A DNA stretch of 64,000 nucleotides from Bog-473 sp963783965 (GTDB taxonomy: Bacteria > Actinomycetota > Acidimicrobiia > Acidimicrobiales > RAAP-2), in the NCBI GenBank assembly GCA_963783965.1, contig CAWAPQ010000005.1:124001-188000 (forward strand), read 5' to 3'. Below, piece after piece: positions 24,411-31,996 of the stretch (position 1 is the first letter of the stretch; each line of letters begins with the position of its first letter). The notes under the pieces were generated by a model that saw only the letters and a list, made by a program, of their open reading frames with translations, made no database searches and was not told the origin of the DNA. Made by a program: the position numbers and the translations under genes.

Positions 24411-26957
24411 TCAGGCTTCGTCGGCGAGCACCACGGCGACCGACAGGGTGTCGCCCGCTCCGACAACCAGCTCGTCGACGCCGCCGGCATCGACGATGTC
24501 GCCCCGCGCCGCCTCCACCGCGGCGAGCGTCTCGGGTGGGCCGGTCACTCTGAGCAGGGTCACCCGCGCCCGCATTGAGCGCTTGTTGGCTGTCTTCTCC
24601 CGCCGCACCGCGGCGAGGACCTCCGACGCAACGGTCAGCACGGACGTGTCGGCTCCGGCGTGGCGGCCGACATCGCCGGCATCGGGCCAGGGGGCGCGGT
24701 GCACCGAGCCCTCCTGCCACCAGCTCCAGACCTCCTCCGTCACGAAGGGGAGGAACGGCGCGAAGAGCCGGTGGAGGGCGGAGAGCGCCAGCGCCAGCGT
24801 GGCGCGGGCCGACTCGGTGCCTCCCGCGACGCCCTCGCCGTAGGCACGCGTCTTGACCAGCTCGACGTAGTCGTCGCAGAAGGACCAGAAGAACGACTCG
24901 GTGAGCTCGAGCGCCCGCGCGTAGTCGAAACCGTCGTGGGCTGTCGTGGCGGCTTCGACCAGTGCGGAGAGCTCCGCCAGCAGCGCCGCGTCGAGCGGCA
25001 TGTCGACGGCATCGAGGCCGGGTATCGGGCCCTCGCCGAACCGGCCCAGCGCGAACTTCGATGCGTTGAGGACCTTGATGGCCAGTCGGCGACCGATCTT
25101 CATGACGCCCGTGTCGAGGGCGGTGTCGGTGCCGGGCCGCCCGTTGCAGGCCCAGTACCGCACGGCGTCGGAGCCGAACTCCTCCAGCGTCGCCATGGGC
25201 GTGATCACGTTGCCCTTCGACTTGGACATCTTCTTGCGGTCCTTGTCGAGGATCCAGCCGTTGATGGTGGCGTGCCGCCACGGCAGGACATTGTGCTCCT
25301 CGTGCGAGCGCAGCAGGGTCGAGAAGAGCCAGGTGCGGATGATCTCGGGCCCCTGCGGCCGGAGATCCATCGGGAACGTGGCCGCAAACAGCCCGGGGTC
25401 GTCCTCCCAGCCGCAGGCGATCTGCGGCGTCACCGAGGACGTGGCCCAGGTGTCCATCACGTCGGGATCGCCAGAGAAGCCCCCGGGTAGGCCGCGCTGC
25501 TCGGCCGTGTAGCCCTCGGGCACGTCTGTCGTCGGATCGACCGGCAGCGTCGCCTCGTCGGGGACGATCGGCGTCGCGTGGTCGGTCTCGCCATCCGGCC
25601 CGACGGGGTACCAGACGGGCACCGGCACGCCGAAGAACCGTTGCCGGCTGACGAGCCAGTCGCCGTTGAGGCCGCTGACCCAGTCGTCGAAGCGGACCTT
25701 CATGTAGGGCGGATGCCAGTCGAGCTCGTTCCCACGCTCGAGAAGTGCGCGCCGCAGCCCGTCGTCGCGTCCACCGTTGCGGATGAACCACTGCCGGCTC
25801 GTGACGATCTCGAGCGGGCGACTGCCGCGCTCGTAGAACTTGACGGGGTGCTCAATCGGCCGGGGGTCCCCGACCATGTCACCCGAGGCAGCCAGCATCT
25901 CCACCATCGCCCGCTGCGCCTGCTTCACGCTGCGGCCGGCGATGGCGCGCCAGGCCTCGCCGTCGGGGACGCCCGGCGGCGGCGTCTCCGTGATGCGGCC
26001 CGACCGGGTGACGATGCTGCGCGTGGGCAGGTCGAGCTCGCGCCACCACACGACGTCGGTCACGTCGCCGAAGGTGCAGATCATGGCGATGCCGGAGCCC
26101 TTGTCCGGCTCGGCCAGGTGGTGCGCCAGAACGGGCACCTCGACCCCGAAGAGCGGTGTGTGCACCGTCGAGCCGAAGCGGTCGGCGTAGCGCTCGTCGT
26201 CGGGGTGCGCCACCAGGGCCACGCAGGCGGCCACCAACTCGGGCCGTGTCGTCTCGATCTCAATGTCGTCGAAGCGCAGCCGGTGGTAGGCGCCGGCCAG
26301 CAGCCGATCCTCCATTTCGGCCTGGGCCACTGCCGTCTGGAAATCCACGTCCCAGAGCGTCGGGGCCTCCGACGTGTAGGCCTCGCCGCGGGCGAGGTTG
26401 CGCAGGAACATCCGCTGGCTGGTCCGCCGGCTCCTGTCGTCGATGGTGGCGTACGTGCGCCCCCAGTCGACCGACAGGCCGACCCGCCGCCACAGGTCCT
26501 CGAAGGCCCGCTCGTCCTCCGCGGTGAGCTGGTGGCAGAGGGCGATGAAGTTGGGCCGGCTGACCGGGACGTCGTCCTTGCCGGGCTCCTCGGGCGGCGT
26601 GAAGTCCGGGTCGTAGGGGAGCGAAGGGTCGCAGGTCACCCCGAAGTAGGTCTGCACCCGGCGCTCGGTCGGCAGGCCGTTGTCGTCCCACCCCATCGGG
26701 TAGAAGAGCTTCCATCCCCGCATGCGCCGGTAGCGGGCGATGGCGTCGGTCTGCACGTAGCCGAAGACGGAGCCCATGTGGAGGGAGCCCGAGACGGTGG
26801 GCGGGGGCGTGTCGATGGAGAACACCTCGGCCCGGCCGGCGGTGGCGTCGAAGCGGTAGGTCCCTGCGTCTTCCCAGACGGCGGCCCAGCGCTCCTCCAG
26901 ATTGTCCAGCGTCGGCTTGTCCGGGACGCGGGGCACTCGGGTCGTTGGGGTCGACAT
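24411..26957 (-). CDS. valS: Valine--tRNA ligase (archaeal-type architecture)
   Basis: An 847-residue class Ia synthetase. The HIGH-type motif region is PPTVSGSLHMGS, where the last His is Ser, followed by YPMGWDDNGLPTERRVQ, typical of archaeal-type ValRS. The editing (CP1) domain is recognisable at IEIETTRPELVAACVALVAH. The KMSKS motif is intact (DRKKMSKSKGN), and the C-terminal anticodon-binding domain reads LALSALHRLFAPFLPFVTEEVW. There is only a short C-terminal tail instead of the long coiled coil of E. coli-type ValRS. The start at 26957 lies 20 bp from the start of divergent cysS; a symmetric promoter element lies between them. Confidence 0.96.
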   Translation of the reverse strand: MSTPTTRVPRVPDKPTLDNLEERWAAVWEDAGTYRFDATAGRAEVFSIDTPPPTVSGSLHMGSVFGYVQTDAIARYRRMRGWKLFYPMGWDDNGLPTERRVQTYFGVTCDPSLPYDPDFTPPEEPGKDDVPVSRPNFIALCHQLTAEDERAFEDLWRRVGLSVDWGRTYATIDDRSRRTSQRMFLRNLARGEAYTSEAPTLWDVDFQTAVAQAEMEDRLLAGAYHRLRFDDIEIETTRPELVAACVALVAHPDDERYADRFGSTVHTPLFGVEVPVLAHHLAEPDKGSGIAMICTFGDVTDVVWWRELDLPTRSIVTRSGRITETPPPGVPDGEAWRAIAGRSVKQAQRAMVEMLAASGDMVGDPRPIEHPVKFYERGSRPLEIVTSRQWFIRNGGRDDGLRRALLERGNELDWHPPYMKVRFDDWVSGLNGDWLVSRQRFFGVPVPVWYPVGPDGETDHATPIVPDEATLPVDPTTDVPEGYTAEQRGLPGGFSGDPDVMDTWATSSVTPQIACGWEDDPGLFAATFPMDLRPQGPEIIRTWLFSTLLRSHEEHNVLPWRHATINGWILDKDRKKMSKSKGNVITPMATLEEFGSDAVRYWACNGRPGTDTALDTGVMKIGRRLAIKVLNASKFALGRFGEGPIPGLDAVDMPLDAALLAELSALVEAATTAHDGFDYARALELTESFFWSFCDDYVELVKTRAYGEGVAGGTESARATLALALSALHRLFAPFLPFVTEEVWSWWQEGSVHRAPWPDAGDVGRHAGADTSVLTVASEVLAAVRREKTANKRSMRARVTLLRVTGPPETLAAVEAARGDIVDAGGVDELVVGAGDTLSVAVVLADEA

Positions 26958-26959
26958 GA

Positions 26960-26977
26960 CCGGGTTACCGTACCCGG
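26960..26977. promoter_or_regulatory. Symmetric bidirectional promoter between valS and cysS
   Basis: An inverted repeat CCGGGT-TACCGT-ACCCGG fills the gap between the two start codons. On the plus strand TACCGT (26966-26971) is followed by 6 nt and the cysS GTG. On the minus strand TACGGT (26972 to 26967) is followed by 9 nt and the valS ATG. Both fit TANNNT -10 hexamers for leaderless or nearly leaderless transcripts, and they overlap in the single heptamer TACCGTA. A shared, mutually exclusive promoter is my inference. Confidence 0.5.
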
Positions 26978-28375
26978 GTGCTACGCCTTCACGACACCGC
27001 AACCGGCACGGTCCGGCCGTTGGAGCACCGCATCGAGGGCGAGGTGTCGATGTACGTGTGCGGCCCGACCGTCTACGACATGCCCCACATCGGCCATGGA
27101 CGGGCCAACCTGACCTTCGACATCCTCCGGAGGTACCTGAGCTTCACGGGGCTGAAGGTGCACCACGTGGCGAACGTCACGGACGTCGACGACAACATCA
27201 TCAAGCGGGCGGCCGAGCTCGGCCGGACCGAGTCCGACGTGGCGGCCGAATTCGAGGCCCGCTGGTGGGAGTCGATGGAAGCGCTGGGTGACCTGCGTCC
27301 GCAGGAGATCCCCCATGCCACGCAGTACATCGAGGACATGGTCGCACTGGTGGCCGAGCTGGTGTCCCTGGACAAGGCCTACGAGACGCCAGACGGTGTC
27401 TACCTGGAGGTCTCCAAGGTCGACGGGTACGGCCTCCTGGCGCAGCAGTCGCTGGAGTCGTTGCAGGTCGGAGCGCGCGTCGAGGCCAACGAGGACAAGC
27501 GCTCACCACTCGACTTCGCCCTGTGGAAGAAGGCCAAAGAGGGGGAGCCCAGCTGGGATTCACCGTGGGGGCCGGGGCGGCCGGGGTGGCATACCGAGTG
27601 CGTGGTCATGTCGCTCGACCTGCTGGGCGAGGGCTTCGACCTCCACGGCGGCGGGCAGGACCTGAAATTCCCCCACCACGAGAACGAGCGGGCCCAGGCG
27701 GTCGCCGACGGCAAGGCCTTCGCTCGGCATTGGATGCACAACGGATGGGTGGAAGTCGAGGGCACGAAGATGTCCAAGTCGTTGGGCAATTTCACCACGT
27801 TGCCCGATCTGCTGTCCCGCCACGATGCCCGCGCCTACCGGCTGCTCGTGCTCCGGGCCCACTATCGCTCGCCGATTGAAGTGACCCCCGAGACGCTGGC
27901 CGACGCGGAGAAGGCCCTTTCCCGGCTGGACGGGCTGGCGCGGCGCTTCCCCGTGGCCGAGCTCCTCTCGCAGACCGACGCCGGGTTCGTCATCGAGGGG
28001 ACGCCCCCTGCCACGGGCCTGGACCCTGGCGCTCTGGCCGCTTTCCGGGAGCGTATGGATGACGACCTCGACACCCCGGGGGCGCTGGCCGGCATCTTCG
28101 AGCTCGTCACGGCGGCGCACTCCGCCTTCGACGCCGGCCGTGAGGAAGATGCGGGTCGCCTGGCCCACACGGCCGCGGTGCTCGCCGCCGCACTCGGGCT
28201 GTCGCTCCGTGCTGCGGACGACGACGTCGATGACGAGTCGGCCCAACTCATGTCCGAGCGTGACCAGGCCCGACGCGTCAGGGACTTCGCCCGAGCCGAC
28301 GCCTTGCGGGCCGAACTGGTCGCCCGAGGCTGGACCGTGGAGGACACGGCAAGCGGGACTGCCATCCGGCGCTGA
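26978..28375 (+). CDS. cysS: Cysteine--tRNA ligase
   Basis: A 465-residue class I synthetase that charges tRNA-Cys. The zinc ligand Cys28 lies in MYVCGPTVYD, followed by PHIGHGR (HIGH). WHTECVVM and GGGQDLKFPHHENERAQA supply the remaining zinc ligands, and KMSKSLGNF is intact. PHIGHGR and the full-length C-terminal domain argue against the mycothiol ligase MshC. The GTG at 26978 fits a leaderless start 6 nt after TACCGT. It diverges from valS. Confidence 0.96.
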   Translation: MLRLHDTATGTVRPLEHRIEGEVSMYVCGPTVYDMPHIGHGRANLTFDILRRYLSFTGLKVHHVANVTDVDDNIIKRAAELGRTESDVAAEFEARWWESMEALGDLRPQEIPHATQYIEDMVALVAELVSLDKAYETPDGVYLEVSKVDGYGLLAQQSLESLQVGARVEANEDKRSPLDFALWKKAKEGEPSWDSPWGPGRPGWHTECVVMSLDLLGEGFDLHGGGQDLKFPHHENERAQAVADGKAFARHWMHNGWVEVEGTKMSKSLGNFTTLPDLLSRHDARAYRLLVLRAHYRSPIEVTPETLADAEKALSRLDGLARRFPVAELLSQTDAGFVIEGTPPATGLDPGALAAFRERMDDDLDTPGALAGIFELVTAAHSAFDAGREEDAGRLAHTAAVLAAALGLSLRAADDDVDDESAQLMSERDQARRVRDFARADALRAELVARGWTVEDTASGTAIRR

Positions 28376-28430
28376 TCCCCAGCTCAATGGCCATTTTGCA
28401 GGGCATGCCTGGACGGATGAACGGAGAGTA

Positions 28431-28448
28431 GGTTACTGTCTAGTAACC
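28431..28448. promoter_or_regulatory. Palindromic operator upstream of acyl-CoA dehydrogenase
   Basis: GGTTACT-GTCT-AGTAACC is a perfect 7-bp inverted repeat with a 4-bp centre, about 90 bp before the ATG at 28540. Its size and position suit a homodimeric TetR- or GntR-type repressor, which commonly control acyl-CoA metabolism genes in actinobacteria. The binding protein is unknown. Confidence 0.55.
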
Positions 28449-28539
28449 AAGCAATCTACGGGTTTGCCGCGCCGAGCGTGGCGAGCATTCGAACGCAGGG
28501 GCTCCGGCCACAGCCGGGGTCGCACAAGGAGGGCGAACC

Positions 28540-29754
28540 ATGTCCGACTACTCCCTCGAGCTGAACGAGGACCAACTCCAGATCGTCAAGTGGGTGCACG
28601 AGTTCGCCGAGAGCGTCGTGCGTCCCGCGGGCCCGGAATGGGACGAGCGGGAGGAGACCCCGTGGCCCATCATCGAGGAGGCGGCCAAGAACGGCCTCTA
28701 CTCCTTCGACTTCATCGCCCAGTGCTTCTCGGACCCGACGGGGCTGCTCATGTGCCTGGTCAACGAGGAGATGAGCTGGGGTGACGCCGGCATCGCGCTG
28801 GCGATCTTCGGCTCGACCCTGGCCGTGGCCGGGATCTTCGCCAACGGGACGCCCGAGCAGATCGGCGAATGGATCCCCCAGTGCTTCGGCACGGCCGACG
28901 ACGTGAAGCTGGCGGCGTTCGGCGTCTCCGAGCCCGACGCCGGTTCAGACGTCTCCTCGCTGAAGTCACGGGCCGTCTACGACGAGGCCAAGGACGAGTG
29001 GGTGCTCAACGGAACGAAGACGTGGATCACCAACGGCGGCATCGCCAACACCCACGTGCTCGTTCTCTCGGTCGACCCGTCGCTCGGAAGCCGCGGCCAG
29101 GCCAGCTTCGTGGTGCCGGAGGGGACGCCGGGCATCTCCCAGGGCCAGAAGTTCAAGAAGATGGGCATCCGGGCTTCCCACACCGCCGAGGTCGTCCTGC
29201 AGGACTGCCGGGTGCCCGGGCGCTGCCTCCTCGGTGGCAAGGAGAAGCTCGACGAGCGCCTGGCCCGCGCCAAGGAAGGCAAGAAGACGTCCACCCAGGC
29301 GGCCATGGCCACCTTCGAGGCCTCCCGGCCCATTGTGGGTGCGCAGGCCGTCGGTATTGCGCGGGCCGCCTACGAGTACTCCCTCGCGTACGCGAAGGAG
29401 CGCAAGCAGTTCGGCCGGGCCATCATCGAGAACCAGGCCATCGCCTTCAAGCTCGCCGACATGAAGATGCACACCGACGCCGCCCGGCTGCTCGTGCACC
29501 GCGCCGCCAACATGGCCAGCACGGGCAAGAAGTTCGAGAACGGCGAGGGCTCCATGTCCAAGCTCTACGCCGGCGAGAACGCCGTCTGGGTCACCGACCA
29601 GGCGATTCAGATCCTCGGCGGCTACGGCTACGTCCGGGAGAACCCGGTCGAGCAGTGGCACCGTGACTCGAAGATCTACACCATCTTCGAGGGCACCTCA
29701 GAGGTGCAGCGGCTCGTCATCAGCCGGGCGATCTCGGGCATCCACATCAACTGA
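28540..29754 (+). CDS. Acyl-CoA dehydrogenase
   Basis: A 404-residue classical ACAD. FGVSEPDAGSDVSSLKSRAV and EWVLNGTKTWITNGG form the FAD-binding middle domain; ERKQFGRAIIENQAIAFKLAD and ILGGYGYVRENPVEQWHRD follow. The catalytic base Glu is in the C-terminal motif IFEGTSEVQRLVIS. The ATG has CAAGGAGGG about 10 nt upstream. The gene stands alone behind a perfect palindromic operator, suggesting control by substrate or by a TetR-type repressor. The acyl chain specificity is not readable. Confidence 0.95.
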   Translation: MSDYSLELNEDQLQIVKWVHEFAESVVRPAGPEWDEREETPWPIIEEAAKNGLYSFDFIAQCFSDPTGLLMCLVNEEMSWGDAGIALAIFGSTLAVAGIFANGTPEQIGEWIPQCFGTADDVKLAAFGVSEPDAGSDVSSLKSRAVYDEAKDEWVLNGTKTWITNGGIANTHVLVLSVDPSLGSRGQASFVVPEGTPGISQGQKFKKMGIRASHTAEVVLQDCRVPGRCLLGGKEKLDERLARAKEGKKTSTQAAMATFEASRPIVGAQAVGIARAAYEYSLAYAKERKQFGRAIIENQAIAFKLADMKMHTDAARLLVHRAANMASTGKKFENGEGSMSKLYAGENAVWVTDQAIQILGGYGYVRENPVEQWHRDSKIYTIFEGTSEVQRLVISRAISGIHIN

Positions 29755-29820
29755 GCCTCCGGCGGCAGCGCGGCGCCGCCCTCATCGGGCTTGGTGGAGT
29801 GACGGGTTTCGGGGCGTGAG

Positions 29821-30318
29821 TTACAAGCTGGACGAGTGACGAAGGTACGCCCGTAGGCGCACGTCGTCCCCGGCGTCCAACGCGGCGAGCAACGCTCCCA
29901 GCGCAGTGAGGGTCGCGTCCCCGAATTCGGTCCGCAATTCGTCCTCGATCGCTCGGGCTGCCGCGTTCTGGTTCGCCAGGTAGTCGACGCCCAGAGGCGT
30001 CAACACGACGGACTTCTCCCTCCTGCTGGTCGTCGAATCGGCTACGGCCACATAACCAAGATCACGGAGGTGAGCCACGACCTTGCCCGCGCCCTGTCTG
30101 GTGATGCCGAGCTCTCGACCGATGTCCGAGATGGTCGATCCGGCTCCCGTTGCGCACACACGCAGCACACGGCCATCAGGGAACCTGCGCTCGCCGAACC
30201 CCGCTTCAGCCATGGCTCGGTCCAAGCGAAGTTGGTAGCCGAGCCAGGCGCGCCTGAGCGCCGCACCGAGTCCCACCGATGTCCACCGGAAGCTCCATGT
30301 GTCGGCGTCAGGGGTCAC
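29821..30318 (-). CDS. MarR-family transcriptional regulator
   Basis: About 165 residues. A winged helix-turn-helix is readable in TISDIGRELGITRQGAGKVVAHLRDLGYVAVADS, followed by a wing with TSRREKSVVLTPLG, which matches MarR proteins. N- and C-terminal helices would form the dimer interface. I start at the GTG at 30318, because TAACAT lies exactly 7 nt upstream and the longer frame is non-coding-like. It diverges from a two-gene secreted-protein operon and converges with the acyl-CoA dehydrogenase. An inverted repeat between the promoters is its likely operator. Confidence 0.8.
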   Translation of the reverse strand: MTPDADTWSFRWTSVGLGAALRRAWLGYQLRLDRAMAEAGFGERRFPDGRVLRVCATGAGSTISDIGRELGITRQGAGKVVAHLRDLGYVAVADSTTSRREKSVVLTPLGVDYLANQNAAARAIEDELRTEFGDATLTALGALLAALDAGDDVRLRAYLRHSSSL

Positions 30319-30325
30319 CAGAGAG

Positions 30326-30331
30326 ATGTTA
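30326..30331 (-). promoter_or_regulatory. Candidate leaderless -10 (TAACAT) of the MarR gene
   Basis: On the minus strand TAACAT is followed by 7 nt and the GTG at 30318, with no Shine-Dalgarno. This supports the short start of the regulator. Confidence 0.5.
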
Positions 30332-30338
30332 GCAAATT

Positions 30339-30353
30339 GTAAACTTAGTTGAC
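30339..30353. promoter_or_regulatory. Candidate MarR operator
   Basis: GTAAACT-T-AGTTGAC is an inverted repeat matching at 6 of 7 paired positions, in an AT-rich patch between the MarR gene and the secreted-protein operon. It overlaps the -35 hexamer of that operon, so a bound repressor would block polymerase. MarR sites of 15-20 bp with this geometry are usual; the assignment is inference. Confidence 0.5.
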
Positions 30354-30377
30354 AGTCTGGTCCCGGAGCCGAATACT
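30349..30377 (+). promoter_or_regulatory. Sigma-70-type promoter of the secreted-protein operon
   Basis: TTGACA (30349-30354), a perfect -35, is followed after exactly 17 nt by AATACT (30372-30377), a 4/6 match to the -10 consensus. The first gene starts at 30458 with GGGGGAG as ribosome binding site. The -35 overlaps the candidate MarR operator. Confidence 0.55.
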
Positions 30378-30457
30378 GCGGGCATGCGGCGTGAGGGCAC
30401 CCCGATGCACCGGGTGGCGCGGCGCTCCGATCTGGCCGGTATGGGGGAGCCGCCGTC

Positions 30458-31996
30458 ATGACACGGCACCACTTCATGCGTGCTGTCGTCTGCGCCCTGG
30501 GAGTGGCGGTGGCGCTGACGGTAACTGTGTTGCACGCGGGCGCGGCGACGGCCGGAGCCTCAGGGGTGGCAGCCGCCCGAGGCCCCGGAGCGTCGTATGC
30601 CATCGCGGCACAGCGCCAGCCCCTCACCACCAACGCCAAATCCCCGGTGGCGCACGACACCGAGACCGAGGCACTCGTGGCCCACGCTGGCCACATCTTC
30701 GCGGCAACGGGCCAATGGGAGTATCCGGGTCCTTCGGCGTTCGGACAGGTACTCGTCAAGAAGTCGAAGACCAGTCCGTGGACGGTCTTCGAACAGACGC
30801 AGTCACTTCGGGTCCAGGCGTTGGACTCCTTCGCCATCCCGAGCGATCAGGGGCTCGGGCCGGGCCATTCCCTGCTCGTCACGCAAGCGATCGTCGCCGG
30901 GCGGTCGAGGATCCAGTGGATGCTCGACGGCGCAAGCTCCTTCTCTCTTCGCAATTCGTACGTTCTCCCGGCGGGCGCAGACGTTCGTGCGTTCGGCGCA
31001 CACGAGTCGGGCGGGGTCTGGTCCGTCTATGCCGGAGTCCGCCCGACGGGGCTTCTCCAAGGGGTCTGGTCGCCTGCTCGCCGAAGTCTGGTATTCAATC
31101 CGAAGCCCGAGCTCGCCGTGGCCCCGCCAGGGTCGCCGGGCGCAGTGACCCAAAAGGTGACCGGCTTCGCCGACTGCGCGGGAGCTTTGTACTCGAGCAT
31201 CAACACGACGCTCTATCGGCGCAACGACGGCGCCCTGCCCGCCGGTATCCCTCGCTGGGTCCCGGTCTACCGAGCGCCACCGGTAGGGCCGCACAACAGC
31301 GGGCTCCGGGGCATCACGTGCCTCGGCCATGAGGGGTCACCGTCACTGCTCATCTCGACGGAGGGCAACGGCAACGTGTACCGGTTCGACCGTCTGCCGC
31401 GGGGCCAGCTCGACACCACTGCGGTTCCGAGTCCGGGCTCGGCCTCCGACGGGCTGGAGCAGACGCTCGAGTTCCAACCCATTCCTGCGATCCGCCAGAT
31501 GCTGGCGACGCAGGGAACGGACATCCCGTCAACAGGACGCGGCTCGATCGCCTACGTGATCGCCGCCTACAACAACGGTGACTTCCAGTCCATGAGGATC
31601 GGAGGGGTCGGCCGGCAGGTGTTCGGGTTCGAGTGGGGCTACCAGGGGGTCTGCCCGACGACGCAGAAGTGCGGCCCGATCGCCTCGGGCGTGGTGCACT
31701 TCAACGCCAGCGCTTGCTTCGCCGTGCGGAGCGATCAGGGCCAATCGCCGACCTACACCTTGCGCTGTCTGAGCGGTCCCAGCGTCACACCGTCAGCCAC
31801 GGTCTCGAAGCCCATCCGCTCCGGGCAGGCCTTCGTCTCCATCCGCACCATCGTGCCCTCACCGTTCCCCGGTGACCAGATCTACTACGGCGGCTACGAC
31901 TGCAACTTCTACCCCGCAGACGGCACGGCGTGGGTGGCAACGTCGCCGCGCAACTCCCTCCGCCTTTCCGTTCCAGCGAAAGGAACACAATCATGA
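30458..31996 (+). CDS. Secreted protein, probable beta-propeller fold, unknown function
   Basis: A 512-residue protein with an N-terminal signal peptide (MRAVVCALGVAVALTVTVL, Ala-rich cleavage region). The mature part has repeated beta-rich units with aromatic and Gly motifs (HIFAATGQWEYPG, GVWSVYAGVRPTGLLQGVWS, GNVYRFDRLPRG). This suggests a propeller, but I do not recognise a family. Several Cys (VTGFADCAGA, ITCLGHEG, GVCPTTQKCGP, YDCNFYP) could form disulphides outside the cell. The stop overlaps the start of the phospholipase-like gene by 4 bp, so the two secreted proteins are probably made together. Confidence 0.65.
   Translation: MTRHHFMRAVVCALGVAVALTVTVLHAGAATAGASGVAAARGPGASYAIAAQRQPLTTNAKSPVAHDTETEALVAHAGHIFAATGQWEYPGPSAFGQVLVKKSKTSPWTVFEQTQSLRVQALDSFAIPSDQGLGPGHSLLVTQAIVAGRSRIQWMLDGASSFSLRNSYVLPAGADVRAFGAHESGGVWSVYAGVRPTGLLQGVWSPARRSLVFNPKPELAVAPPGSPGAVTQKVTGFADCAGALYSSINTTLYRRNDGALPAGIPRWVPVYRAPPVGPHNSGLRGITCLGHEGSPSLLISTEGNGNVYRFDRLPRGQLDTTAVPSPGSASDGLEQTLEFQPIPAIRQMLATQGTDIPSTGRGSIAYVIAAYNNGDFQSMRIGGVGRQVFGFEWGYQGVCPTTQKCGPIASGVVHFNASACFAVRSDQGQSPTYTLRCLSGPSVTPSATVSKPIRSGQAFVSIRTIVPSPFPGDQIYYGGYDCNFYPADGTAWVATSPRNSLRLSVPAKGTQS

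Noticed and set aside
26978..28375. Mycothiol ligase MshC instead of CysRS
   Set aside because: PHIGHGR, the full zinc site and the complete C-terminal anticodon-binding region are those of CysRS.
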